A stretch of 64,000 nt of DNA from Litchfieldella anticariensis FP35 = DSM 16096 (GCF_000409775.1 NZ_KE332377.1:1088073-1152072), one strand, 5' to 3'; positions 52,982 through 61,812 are shown, numbered from the stretch's first letter. Numbers and translations are program-made. The notes: generated from the letters alone by a model not told the origin.

Positions 52982-53281
52982 TCAAGCGATCTTACCAAGC
53001 TCCACCAATGTCCGCATGAGGGTAGTCACTGATTCCTCGGGAAGCGCATATTCTTGCATCAACGCCTTGAGACGGCGCTCGAAAGCCAACTGATTTTCGC
53101 GTTCCTGCTCAAGGCGACGCTCCTCCGAAGACTTGGTTTCTTCTATCTTCGGCGAAGCGGAGGATTTGCTGGTGATACCTTCCAGTTCCCTGAGAGCTTC
53201 GGCGAATGCATCATCGAGTTCACGGAATTTACGCAACTTCTCGCGTTCATCCATGGCTTTGTGTGGTTTCTGATATTTCAT
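52982..53281 (-). CDS. Small coiled-coil protein resembling the MvaT oligomerisation region
   Basis: A 99-residue charged helical protein. The C-terminal part LAFERRLKALMQEYALPEES aligns with LEFKEKLEALMKEFNKNAAD of the window's MvaT at 61903. No AT-hook-like DNA-binding motif follows, so it could be a dominant-negative H-NS-type partner, or simply an unrelated coiled coil. Its ATG at 53281 overlaps the stop of the sigma-54 activator gene (ATGA), so the two are translationally coupled. A TTG 15 bases upstream is an alternative start. Function unknown. Confidence 0.65.
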   Translation of the reverse strand: MKYQKPHKAMDEREKLRKFRELDDAFAEALRELEGITSKSSASPKIEETKSSEERRLEQERENQLAFERRLKALMQEYALPEESVTTLMRTLVELGKIA

Positions 53282-54735
53282 TCGGGTCTTTGACAATGAC
53301 TCTTCACTAATGATGGAGAAATTCTCAGCCCATATTTATTTAGCTTGCGCACCACACTGGGCTGACTGATTCCCAAGCGATCAGCCATGGCATAAGTGCT
53401 AGGCAATTGCTGACATAGCCGGGCGAATATATCGCGCTCGATACGCGCTATGGCCTGCTTGAGGGTTTCCTTCTCACCGAGCTGAGCGGTGTCGGCATGC
53501 GGAAGCGGATGCTTATCCGACAGTATACCGCTATTGGTGGTATTGGCGAAACTTGCCGGTGATACCTGGGCATTGCCACCGATGACATCGTCGGTAGCGG
53601 ACAGCCAAGCCCGCTCCAGCCAGTTTTCCAATTCCCTTACATTACCCGGCCAATCGTGCGTCATCAACTCGGACCATTGGCTGGCATGTAAAATCTTGTG
53701 GCGGCCGTAACGCTGATTGAGCCGCTCTAGTTGCAACTCGACCAAGACGGGAATGTCTTCGCGACGCTCGCGCAGTGGAGGCAAGGTTACCGGAATCACA
53801 TTCAGTCGGTAGTAGAGATCTAGCCGGAACGTACCATCCTCTACCCTTCTGGCCAAGTCCTGATTGGTGGCCACCACCAAACGGAAATCGACCCGCCTCG
53901 GTTGAATGTCGCCAAGGCGTGTCAAGCTGCCATCCTGGATCACCTTGAGCAACTTGGTTTGCATCGGCAATGGCAGTTCGCCGATTTCATCCAGAAACAG
54001 AGTGCCACCATCGGCTTGCTCCAGCAAACCGGCCTTGCCTTGGCGAGTAGCACCACTAAAAGCCCCGGGCTGATAACCGAACATTTCGGATTCGAACAGG
54101 CTTTCGGGAATGGCCGCGCAATTGACATCGATGAATGATCCGTCGCTACGCTGGCTCCAGGCATGCAATTGGCGGGCAAAGGCAGTCTTGCCGACACCAG
54201 ACTCACCCAACATCAGCACCGTAGCATCGCTGGGTGCTACACGCTTCAGCAACAACGCAATCTCACGCATCACGCCACTACGCACTTGTAAGCTATCCAA
54301 CGCAAGCTCATCGCTGATCGAGGTGGCGCTGGAGCGTTTGAGATGTTCGCTGAAGCGCTGCTGCAGCAACGCGTATTCGTCTTGCAAAAACTGCAGGTCG
54401 GTAAGATCCATCGAGCGACTTACTACCCGCTCGAGCTTGCCGTCGACGAATACTGGATGAGCCTGGGCGATCACACGTCTTCCTGCTCCCGTCTGTTGCA
54501 TGAGCTGTGCAGGCTGGCCGGTTCGAATCACTTCCATGCTTACCGAGGGTTTGAGTACACCTCGTTCGACGAGTTGCTGCACGGTGGAGGCGCATAGCTC
54601 CTCACGAGACATCCCATAGACCGCCGCCGCTCCAGGACTGACATCGATGACCCTCCCCTGGCCATCGACGATAAAGAAATGGTCGTGGGCGGTATCGATG
54701 ATGGTTTTCAAGACGTGGCTATCAATGTCACTCAT
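53278..54735 (-). CDS. Sigma-54-dependent transcriptional activator with PAS domain
   Basis: A 485-residue enhancer-binding protein. A PAS domain covers about residues 10-120 (HFFIVDGQGRVIDVSPGAAA). The AAA+ domain has Walker A GESGVGKTAFA, the sigma-54 contact loop as GAFSGA (usual form GAFTGA; Ser is a mild change) and Walker B GGTLFLDEIGELP. A Fis-type HTH (AMADRLGISQPSVVRKL) closes the protein. It is divergent from the guanidinobutyrase operon, which has a -24/-12 promoter, so it is the likely activator. The ligand sensed by PAS may be arginine-derived. The start has GGGGAG upstream. Confidence 0.92.
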   Translation of the reverse strand: MSDIDSHVLKTIIDTAHDHFFIVDGQGRVIDVSPGAAAVYGMSREELCASTVQQLVERGVLKPSVSMEVIRTGQPAQLMQQTGAGRRVIAQAHPVFVDGKLERVVSRSMDLTDLQFLQDEYALLQQRFSEHLKRSSATSISDELALDSLQVRSGVMREIALLLKRVAPSDATVLMLGESGVGKTAFARQLHAWSQRSDGSFIDVNCAAIPESLFESEMFGYQPGAFSGATRQGKAGLLEQADGGTLFLDEIGELPLPMQTKLLKVIQDGSLTRLGDIQPRRVDFRLVVATNQDLARRVEDGTFRLDLYYRLNVIPVTLPPLRERREDIPVLVELQLERLNQRYGRHKILHASQWSELMTHDWPGNVRELENWLERAWLSATDDVIGGNAQVSPASFANTTNSGILSDKHPLPHADTAQLGEKETLKQAIARIERDIFARLCQQLPSTYAMADRLGISQPSVVRKLNKYGLRISPSLVKSHCQRPE

Positions 54736-54759
54736 GACCACTCCCCTAACAAATACTGT

Positions 54760-54818
54760 GATGCATTATTGCATCGATAATACAGAATCGCATCATTTCT
54801 ATGATGCAAAAATGCATC
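54760..54818. promoter_or_regulatory. Palindromic upstream activator sites for the sigma-54 regulator
   Basis: Two 16-bp palindromes share the design GATGCA-N4-TGCATC: GATGCATTATTGCATC (54760-54775) and GATGCAAAAATGCATC (54803-54818), centred 43 bp apart, about four helical turns. An overlapping GCATCA-N6-TGATGC (54790-54807) adds a half site. They lie 40-100 bp upstream of the -24 element and 25 bp from the activator's own start. Confidence 0.75.
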
Positions 54819-54856
54819 AATGATCAGAAAACTTCAATAAATCAAATAAATAGAAT

Positions 54857-54873
54857 TTGGCATGTTGTATGCA
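54857..54873 (+). promoter_or_regulatory. Sigma-54 (-24/-12) promoter of the guanidinobutyrase operon
   Basis: TTGGCATGTTGTATGCA matches the TTGGCACG-N4-TTGCA consensus at nearly every position. GG (54859-54860) and GC (54871-54872) have the obligate 10-bp spacing. It lies 66 bp before the gbuA start codon. Confidence 0.85.
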
Positions 54874-54938
54874 TTGCTATGACAGAACTGACGACAAACA
54901 GTTTTTGATTGTTTAAGCACGGCTTTGGAGAAAATCAG

Positions 54939-55889
54939 ATGAGCGAGTTCAATCAACCCTTGGGCGGCAACGAGATGCCGCGTTTCGGTGGCCTGGCGAC
55001 CATGATGCGTTTGCCCACCCAGACAAGTGCCGCTGGACTCGATGCCGCTTTCGTTGGTGTGCCGCTTGATGTCGGTACGTCCAACCGCCCCGGTACGCGA
55101 CTTGGCCCGCGCCAGATCCGCGATGAGTCGCGCATGCTGCGCCCCTACAACATGGCAACCCGTGCAGCCCCCTTCGACAGTCTTCAAGTAGCAGATCTCG
55201 GCGACGTTCCGGTCAACACCTTCCACCTACCCAAGAGCATGGACATCATTACAAGCTTCTACGACGAGGTGCTGGCACACGGTTGCACACCTCTGACACT
55301 AGGTGGCGACCACACTGTGACGCTGCCGATCTTGCGCGCCATCGCCAAACGGCACGGCCCCGTAGGCTTGATCCATATCGACGCCCATGCCGACGTCAAC
55401 GACCACATGTTCGGCGAGCCTATTGCTCATGGCACCCCCTTTCGCCGCGCTCAAGAAGAAGGCCTGCTGGACAGTCATCGGGTCGTGCAGATCGGCCTGC
55501 GTGGCACAGGTTACGCCGCTGATGATTTTGACTGGTGTCGCGAGCAGGGTTTCCGCGTCGTGACAGCCGAACAGTGCTGGTACAAGTCGCTGGAGCCCTT
55601 GATGGCCGAAGTGCGCGAACAGATGGGCAACGGACCGGTGTACATCTCTTTTGATATCGACGGCCTCGATCCATCCGTGGCACCGGGGACCGGCACCGTA
55701 GAAATGGGCGGACTGACCTCGGCTCAGGGCTTGGAGATCGTGCGTGGTGCCTGGGGCCTGAACATCGTCGGTGGCGACCTGATGGAAGTCTCCCCGCCCT
55801 ACGACCCAAGCGGCAATACCGCCCTGATGGGCGCCACCCTGCTCTACGAAATGCTGTGCGTGCTACCGGGCGTCATGCGCCGCGATTGA
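54939..55889 (+). CDS. gbuA: Guanidinobutyrase (arginase/ureohydrolase family)
   Basis: A 316-residue manganese ureohydrolase. Metal ligands are in LGGDHTVTLP (His), IHIDAHADVND (Asp, His, Asp) and SFDIDGLDPS (Asp, Asp). The N-terminal block MPRFGGLATMMRLP and NMATRAAPFDSLQVADLGDV resemble Pseudomonas GbuA more than guanidinopropionase or agmatinase, from memory of those sequences. It would convert 4-guanidinobutyrate to GABA and urea, the last step of the arginine transaminase route. The two following catalytic genes fit that route. Start at 54939 with GGAG upstream. Confidence 0.85.
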   Translation: MSEFNQPLGGNEMPRFGGLATMMRLPTQTSAAGLDAAFVGVPLDVGTSNRPGTRLGPRQIRDESRMLRPYNMATRAAPFDSLQVADLGDVPVNTFHLPKSMDIITSFYDEVLAHGCTPLTLGGDHTVTLPILRAIAKRHGPVGLIHIDAHADVNDHMFGEPIAHGTPFRRAQEEGLLDSHRVVQIGLRGTGYAADDFDWCREQGFRVVTAEQCWYKSLEPLMAEVREQMGNGPVYISFDIDGLDPSVAPGTGTVEMGGLTSAQGLEIVRGAWGLNIVGGDLMEVSPPYDPSGNTALMGATLLYEMLCVLPGVMRRD

Positions 55890-55938
55890 TCCGGCCCACA
55901 ACGATGTTTCCAATGATAATAACCGCATTGAGGTACCC

Positions 55939-57324
55939 ATGATGTCTTCACTCGACACGACAACCAACAACATAGAGACGAACGGAGCACTGAATCCGCG
56001 CAATCTGCTGAAGTTCCTGATCCCGTCGCTGCTCGGAGTCAGCATGTTTCTGATTCCCTTCTCGGTGGGCGATACCATCAATATTGGTATGGGCCTGATG
56101 GCCGATGGTCTCAAAGCGATACTTGGCGATGCATTGCCAGCCATCGCAGTGGCAGTCCTGTGTCTGTCGGTCGCGCTCACCATGCTAGTCAAGGTCGCCA
56201 AGCCAAGCTGGGCCCGCGAGGGTGTATGGAAGGACATGTTCGACGTCGGCCCACTGTGGTTCGGAATGCGCATCCTGGGTGCCGTGTTCGCGCTGATGAC
56301 GTTCTTCCAGTTTGGCCCGGAATTCGTCACCGCCTCCTTTACCGGTGGCGTGATGCTCAACGATCTTGCACCCGTGCTGCTGACGTTCTTCTTCTTCGCT
56401 GCCCTGTTGCTGCCGTTCCTGGTCGACTTTGGCTTCATGGAGTTCATCGGCAGCCTGGTACGCAAGCCGTTCCGCCTCATCTTCGGCTTGCCGGGGCGCA
56501 GCGCTATCGATGCCACGGCGTCATGGATGGGCTCGGGCACGGTGGGCGTTCTGATCACCACCCAGCAGTATGAGCGCGGCTACTACAATCGACGCGAAGC
56601 TGCCGTGATCGCCACCAACTTCTCGATCGTGTCGATTGCCTTTAGCCTGCTGATCACTAGTTTCATCGATCTCAACCACATGTTCATCCCGTTCTATTTC
56701 ACAGTGGTGGTATCAGGACTGATTGCCGCAGTGGTGGTGCCTCGGATACCGCCGTTGTCACGCAAACCGAATACCTATTACGAACCGGTCGGCTGCCAGT
56801 TGTCAGAGGAAGGTACCGGCAGAGTGGGCATCTTCCGCTTCAGCCTGACTCAAGCGGTCAAGCGTGCCGAAAAAGCGCCGGGACCCCGTGAGCTGGTGCG
56901 TAACGCACTGTTCAACGTCGCCGATATCTTCCTGGCGCTGCTACCGCTGGTGATGGCGATCGGTACCGTGGCCCTGATCCTGGCTGAGTTCACGCCGCTG
57001 TTCACCTGGCTCTCTTACCCTATGGTGCCGGTGCTCGAACTACTGCGCATTCCTGAAGCCGAAGCCGCTGCGCCGGCCACCTTGGTGGGCTTCGCCGACA
57101 TGTTCCTGCCGGCCGTGCTGGCAACCAACATCGAAAGCGAGCTGACTCGCTTCGTGATTGCCTGCCTGTCGCTGACCCAGTTGATTTACATGTCGGAGAT
57201 TGGCGCGCTGCTGTTGAAGTCGAAGATTCCGCTCAAGCTGTGGGAGTTGTTCGCGATCTTCCTGCTACGCACCGCCATCACGTTGCCGATCATCGCCTTC
57301 ATGGCCCATGCATTTTTCTTCTGA
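55939..57324 (+). CDS. YjiH family membrane protein (nucleoside-recognition/gate domain)
   Basis: A 461-residue integral membrane protein with about ten hydrophobic segments, starting LLKFLIPSLLGVSMFLIPFSVGD, typical of YjiH-type Gate-domain proteins. GLPGRSAIDATASWMGSGTVG and LVGFADMFLPAVLATNIESE look like gate motifs. Function is not established for the family. Its place between gbuA and the decarboxylase gene suggests uptake of arginine or a guanidino compound, which is inference. Start could be either of two adjacent ATG codons. Confidence 0.82.
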   Translation: MMSSLDTTTNNIETNGALNPRNLLKFLIPSLLGVSMFLIPFSVGDTINIGMGLMADGLKAILGDALPAIAVAVLCLSVALTMLVKVAKPSWAREGVWKDMFDVGPLWFGMRILGAVFALMTFFQFGPEFVTASFTGGVMLNDLAPVLLTFFFFAALLLPFLVDFGFMEFIGSLVRKPFRLIFGLPGRSAIDATASWMGSGTVGVLITTQQYERGYYNRREAAVIATNFSIVSIAFSLLITSFIDLNHMFIPFYFTVVVSGLIAAVVVPRIPPLSRKPNTYYEPVGCQLSEEGTGRVGIFRFSLTQAVKRAEKAPGPRELVRNALFNVADIFLALLPLVMAIGTVALILAEFTPLFTWLSYPMVPVLELLRIPEAEAAAPATLVGFADMFLPAVLATNIESELTRFVIACLSLTQLIYMSEIGALLLKSKIPLKLWELFAIFLLRTAITLPIIAFMAHAFFF

Positions 57325-57349
57325 GAGGTATCTAGCTATTTCCAGCCCT

Positions 57350-57441
57350 GGTGGGAGCGAAGCGCTGCTTCGCGATTAAGGTGGTTTCACACCCGATGCC
57401 GGCCTGGCGGCCGGATCGCGCAGAAAATCTGCGCTCCCACC
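57350..57441. repeat. REP-like inverted pair, copy 1
   Basis: A 92-bp unit bounded by GGTGGGAGCG (57350-57359) and its exact inverse CGCTCCCACC (57432-57441), with inner hairpins GCGAAGC-GCTGCTTCGC and GCCGGCC-TGG-CGGCCGG-type stems. The right half recurs at 59096-59192. It resembles the GTGGGAGCG-type REP sequences of pseudomonads. Confidence 0.7.
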
Positions 57442-57478
57442 GGGAAATCAAGTTCTGTGATATCGAGGCTTGAAGACA

Positions 57479-59080
57479 ATGACCTGTGCCCAATTGCTGT
57501 TGCAGCTTTTGCGCGATACCTACGGCGTGGATACCGTGTTTGGCATCCCCGGGGTGCATACCGTGGAGTTGTACCGCGGCCTGGAGGGCAGCGGCGTGCG
57601 TCATGTCACGCCGCGCCACGAACAAGGTGCTGGCTTCATGGCCGACGGCTATGCCAGGGCCACCGGCAAGCCAGGAGTGTGTTTCATCATCACCGGCCCT
57701 GGCATGACCAATATCGCTACCGCCATGGGCCAGGCCCTGGCCGATTCCGTGCCTATGCTGGTGATTTCCAGCGTCAACCGTCGTGACACGCTGGGTCGCG
57801 GCCAAGGACGCTTACATGAACTTCCCAGTCAGCAACAAACCCTTTCTGGCCTGACACGCTTCAGCCATACCTTGCTCGATACCCAAGCACTACCCGAAGT
57901 GCTGGTCCGAGCCTACACGATATTCCGCAGCAGCCGGCCTGGACCAGTACATATCGAGATACCTATTGACCTGTTCAACGCCCCTGCCACGCCCCCTGCT
58001 AAATGGCAACCACCGGAGCTGTATCGCGCCGCCCCCGACCCCCGAGGCCTGGCTACGGCAGCCCGGTGGCTGCACGAAGCCCAGCGCCCACTGGTACTGC
58101 TGGGTGGCGGTTGCGTGGACTCGCCCGAGGCCGCTTGCACGCTGGTCGAACGTCTCGATGCCCCCACGGTGACTACCATCAACGCCAAGGGACTATTGGG
58201 CGAGCATCATCCCCTCGACCTGGGCGCCAATGCCTCTTTGCCAGCGGTTCGCAAGCTCGCGAGCGAAGCCGACGTGATCCTGGCCGTGGGCACCGAGCTC
58301 GGCGAAACCGATTATGACGTGGTATTCGATGATGGCTTCCTGCTCACCGGAAAACTGATCCGCATCGATCTCGACCCCGAGCAATTGGTGCGCAATCAGC
58401 GGGTTTCGCTTGGTCTGGTGGCCGACTCCGGCATGAGCCTGGCACTATTGCTCGAGCATTTTCCGCAACCGCTACAGCGAGGTGGCCGCGCACGCACCGC
58501 TCAAGCCCTGGCGGCCTTAGGACTCGGCGATGACCCAGCCTTCGCACCATTCGTACCGTTGTTCGCCACACTCAAGGAAGCCATGCCGGATGCGGTGCTT
58601 GTCGGCGATTCTACTGCTCCCGTCTATGCCGCCAACCATTTGGTCTCGCAACCCGCACCGCGTCGCTTCTTCAACGCTTCGACCGGCTACGGCACTCTGG
58701 GTTACGGACTGCCAGCGGCCTTGGGCGCCCAGCTAGCCCGCCCTGACTTGCCAGTAGTGGCCCTGGTCGGTGACGGTGGCGTGATGTTCACCCTGTCGGA
58801 GATCGCCACCGCCGTTGAGGAGCAATTACCGGTGGTGATTCTGCTGTGGCACAACGCCGGCTATGAAGAGATCAGGCGTTACATGGATGCCCATGGGGTC
58901 GAGCGTCTCGGCGTGGATATCCGGGCACCGGATTTCCTGACTCTGGCACGCGGCTTCGGCTGCTTGGCCACCCACGTCGATAGCCCGGCGGCCCTAGCCG
59001 AAGCGCTAGCCTCACGTCCAAAGGACGGGCCGCTGCTGATCGAGGTGGATGCCACCCAGTGGCATCGAAATGTTGCTTGA
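57479..59080 (+). CDS. aruI: 5-guanidino-2-oxopentanoate decarboxylase (ThDP enzyme)
   Basis: A 533-residue thiamine diphosphate enzyme of the acetolactate synthase/pyruvate decarboxylase fold. The activating Glu is in PRHEQGAGFMADGYARATG, the GPG loop is ITGPGMTNI, and the ThDP-metal motif is GDGGVMFTLSEIATAVEEQLPVV (GDGG then 20 or so residues to NAGY). AruI decarboxylates the 2-keto acid of arginine to 4-guanidinobutyraldehyde. The context (gbuA before, an aldehyde dehydrogenase after) supports this over acetolactate synthase. The ATG at 57479 is preferred; a TTG at 57470 is possible. Confidence 0.82.
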   Translation: MTCAQLLLQLLRDTYGVDTVFGIPGVHTVELYRGLEGSGVRHVTPRHEQGAGFMADGYARATGKPGVCFIITGPGMTNIATAMGQALADSVPMLVISSVNRRDTLGRGQGRLHELPSQQQTLSGLTRFSHTLLDTQALPEVLVRAYTIFRSSRPGPVHIEIPIDLFNAPATPPAKWQPPELYRAAPDPRGLATAARWLHEAQRPLVLLGGGCVDSPEAACTLVERLDAPTVTTINAKGLLGEHHPLDLGANASLPAVRKLASEADVILAVGTELGETDYDVVFDDGFLLTGKLIRIDLDPEQLVRNQRVSLGLVADSGMSLALLLEHFPQPLQRGGRARTAQALAALGLGDDPAFAPFVPLFATLKEAMPDAVLVGDSTAPVYAANHLVSQPAPRRFFNASTGYGTLGYGLPAALGAQLARPDLPVVALVGDGGVMFTLSEIATAVEEQLPVVILLWHNAGYEEIRRYMDAHGVERLGVDIRAPDFLTLARGFGCLATHVDSPAALAEALASRPKDGPLLIEVDATQWHRNVA

Positions 59081-59095
59081 CGTTTAGAACCCACA

Positions 59096-59192
59096 AGTAG
59101 TGAGGCACAAGCTCCGCTGCGCGATGAATTTGTCACTGGGCCGTGAATGCCGACCTGACGATCGGATCGCGCAGAAAATTTGCGCTCCCACC
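59096..59192. repeat. REP-like inverted pair, copy 2 (degenerate left half)
   Basis: The right half, CGGATCGCGCAGAAAATTTG followed by CGCTCCCACC (to 59192), is almost identical to 57412-57441. The left half is decayed (CAAGCTCCGCTGCGCGATGA). The two copies flank the decarboxylase gene. Confidence 0.65.
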
Positions 59193-59245
59193 AGTTGGAG
59201 CGCTTTTTCCTGTCATCGCTCTGAACAAGCTTTTCTGGGGGAAAT

Positions 59246-60703
59246 ATGCAACGGCTCGACCAACAGTTCATCGACAATCAATGGGTAAGGTCACGGGGAT
59301 CTCGTCTGCTACCAGTCATCAATCCCTATACCGAGGAGATCATCGCCGAGGTCACCGCCGGTGATACAGCGGATGTCGAGGCGGCGGTGGAAGCGGCGCG
59401 CCGCGCCCTGCCCGCTTGGCGTACCATGTCAGGTGCCGAACGCGCTGGATATCTGGATGGCTTCGCCGAGGTATTGACCCGGCGTCGTGACGAATTGATG
59501 CGCCTCTCTTCAACCAACAATGGCAAGGTATTGGCAGAAGCGGGTATCGATCTGGACGATGCCATCGCCTGCTATCGCTACTACGCGGGACAAGCCCGCG
59601 CCTTGGATGCCCGCCAGGGCCAGCAAGTGGAACTCGACATGGAAGGAGTCGAGGCGCGTTGCTATCACGATCCGGCAGGAGTCGTGGGGTTGATCACGCC
59701 CTGGAACTTCCCGTTGGTGACCAGTGCCTGGAAGCTGGCACCCGCATTGGCAGCCGGCTGCACAGTGGTGCTCAAACCTTCGGAGGTTACACCTCTACCC
59801 GAGCATGCATTGGCCGAAATTGCCCTCGAAGTCAGTCTGCCGGCCGGAGTCTTCAACCTGCTGTTCGGTGATGGTGAAGGCATCGGAGCACCGCTGAGCG
59901 CGCACCCCGGCGTCGACAAGGTGTCATTTACCGGCAGCAACCGTGTTGGTGAAGCCGTAATGCGGGCTGCTGCCGGAGGTTCGCGAGGAGTATCGCTGGA
60001 GCTGGGAGGAAAATCGCCGATCCTGGTCATGGAAGATGCCGACCCCGAACAGGCCGCTGACTGGGTCATGGCCGGCATCTACTTCAACGCCGGCCAGATC
60101 TGCTCGGCCACGTCACGCTTGCTGGTCCACGAGGCGGTCGCCGCCCCGCTCTTTGCAGCCCTGGCCGAACGTATCGACGCCCTGACGTTAGGCGATCCAC
60201 TGGCAGAAGGCACCGATATGGGCCCTCTCACAAGCTCGCGGCAGCGCGAGGCTGTGCGCCACTATCTACGTATTGCCGAACAGGAAGAGCTCGATGTCGT
60301 GCGCGATGAGCGCCATCGGCAGTTACCTGTCCAAGGTTATTTCCTGGCGCCGATCCTATATCGCGATGTGCCGCTGGAAAGCCGCTTGTGGCAGGAAGAG
60401 ATTTTCGGTCCTGTCCTGTGTGGGCACAGTATTTCCAGCGAGCAGGAGGCCATCGAGCTCGCCAACGACAGCGATTTTGGACTGGCAGCCACGATAATCA
60501 GCGGTGATGCCACTCGTGCCAAACGTATTGGTAGCCAACTGCAGGCTGGCAGTATCTGGTTCAATAGCGATCAACTCGTCCTGCCGGAAACCGGCTGGGG
60601 TGGATTCAAGCGCAGTGGAATCGGTCGCGAACTAGGCCCTTGGGGCCTTTCCTCCTATCTGGAAGTCAAGCATATCGTCGGACCCGAGACGCCAGGAAAT
60701 TAA
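59246..60703 (+). CDS. Aldehyde dehydrogenase, probable 4-guanidinobutyraldehyde dehydrogenase
   Basis: A 485-residue NAD(P)-dependent aldehyde dehydrogenase. ITPWNFPLVTSAWK, FTGSNRVGEA, the Glu in LELGGKSPILVMEDADPEQA and the nucleophile in NAGQICSATSRL are present. The sequence is like betaine/aminoaldehyde dehydrogenases. In this operon it would oxidise 4-guanidinobutyraldehyde to 4-guanidinobutyrate, the KauB role, for gbuA to hydrolyse. GGGGGAAA precedes the ATG. A terminator follows. Confidence 0.85.
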   Translation: MQRLDQQFIDNQWVRSRGSRLLPVINPYTEEIIAEVTAGDTADVEAAVEAARRALPAWRTMSGAERAGYLDGFAEVLTRRRDELMRLSSTNNGKVLAEAGIDLDDAIACYRYYAGQARALDARQGQQVELDMEGVEARCYHDPAGVVGLITPWNFPLVTSAWKLAPALAAGCTVVLKPSEVTPLPEHALAEIALEVSLPAGVFNLLFGDGEGIGAPLSAHPGVDKVSFTGSNRVGEAVMRAAAGGSRGVSLELGGKSPILVMEDADPEQAADWVMAGIYFNAGQICSATSRLLVHEAVAAPLFAALAERIDALTLGDPLAEGTDMGPLTSSRQREAVRHYLRIAEQEELDVVRDERHRQLPVQGYFLAPILYRDVPLESRLWQEEIFGPVLCGHSISSEQEAIELANDSDFGLAATIISGDATRAKRIGSQLQAGSIWFNSDQLVLPETGWGGFKRSGIGRELGPWGLSSYLEVKHIVGPETPGN

Positions 60704-60727
60704 CAGCTCGTTTTCTCATGTAGAGTT

Positions 60728-60752
60728 GGGCCGCTTTGTGCGGTCCTTTTTT
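60728..60752 (+). terminator. Intrinsic terminator of the guanidino operon
   Basis: GGGCCGC (60728-60734) pairs with GCGGTCC (60740-60746) apart from one G-T, followed directly by six T. The next 200 bp hold no gene I can support. Confidence 0.85.
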
Positions 60753-60955
60753 ATGCCGTAGAAGCTGCCGAAAATTGACAGTTGGCAAAGAATTTGTGCT
60801 CAAACGCTCACTTGGAGATTCCAAACTTGCCTTAGCCTCGGTGAGTCCGTAATTAATGGAGGAGCAGGAGCATCAACTATAACCAGAACAAGCCCTGGAA
60901 GTGCCATTGGCGGTAGCACTATCGCCAGAATGATATGTGACGCAAGGGCCAGATA

Positions 60956-61795
60956 ATGTTCAATGACATGATGAGGGCTGAGATCTGGCTGCAGGAAAAG
61001 CTGGAGACCCAGCAGGGCATCGAGGACCTGGCACAACGCCTGGGTTACTCGTCTTCACAAATCCGTCGCAACTTCAAGCGATGCTTCGGTTTATCCCCCA
61101 GTGCCTACCGAGACCAATTACGGCTGGAACGAGCAGTACAGTTGCTTGGCCACACTTATTTCAGCATCTACGAGATTGCCTCTCAATGCGGCTACCAAAA
61201 CCATTCAGCATTCTCGCGGGCGTTTCTACGCCGCTACCATATAAGCCCCCGCGAGTTTCGCAGAAGCGAACGACAAAGACTCTCACTGTTACGCCATGAC
61301 ATGACTCAAGAGTACCCGTTTCGCATTGACCATGCACAACGACAGCATGCCGTGGTCACTCGTCTTTACCAGCATGGTCCGAAAAGGGAAAGCAATATCG
61401 AAAACCTGCCAGAACATGAAACCCTGCAAGCACTTCCCGATAAGTTACGCAACGGCTGTCCGATTGTCATCATACATGGCAATCATTGGGGAGAAGGGTT
61501 CTCCCGGGCCGACCTTGGTGTACAAGTGGATGAGGGGGTTACCGATGAACTGGCCATTCCCCTTCCCTTTCGCACCTTGAGTCTGCCAGCTTACCGCTAT
61601 GCCAGCGTCGTAACCGACAATCTGGGCGAACTTGGGTCGATTATCGACTTTCTATTGGCCAAGGCACTTCCCCAGCATGACGAATTCGTCAGTGGCCTTC
61701 CTCCCAGGTTGCTCTGGCGAAAGACAAAGCATAGGAAGTCCCACAAGAGCCCTGACAGCGTCGAACTTCGCTTGCCATTATACGGATCGGATTGA
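60956..61795 (+). CDS. AraC family regulator with GyrI-like ligand domain
   Basis: A 279-residue regulator. The AraC-type double HTH is at the N-terminus: IEDLAQRLGYSSSQIRRNFK and IYEIASQCGYQNHSAFSRAF, ending in PREFRRS. A C-terminal domain (from about residue 125) with PLPFRTLSLPAYRYASVV looks like the GyrI/SOB effector-binding fold, as in Rob- and SoxS-like regulators with a sensor. The target is not evident. It is followed by a GC-rich hairpin. Confidence 0.82.
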   Translation: MFNDMMRAEIWLQEKLETQQGIEDLAQRLGYSSSQIRRNFKRCFGLSPSAYRDQLRLERAVQLLGHTYFSIYEIASQCGYQNHSAFSRAFLRRYHISPREFRRSERQRLSLLRHDMTQEYPFRIDHAQRQHAVVTRLYQHGPKRESNIENLPEHETLQALPDKLRNGCPIVIIHGNHWGEGFSRADLGVQVDEGVTDELAIPLPFRTLSLPAYRYASVVTDNLGELGSIIDFLLAKALPQHDEFVSGLPPRLLWRKTKHRKSHKSPDSVELRLPLYGSD

Positions 61796-61812
61796 TACGG
61801 TCCAAACACGCC

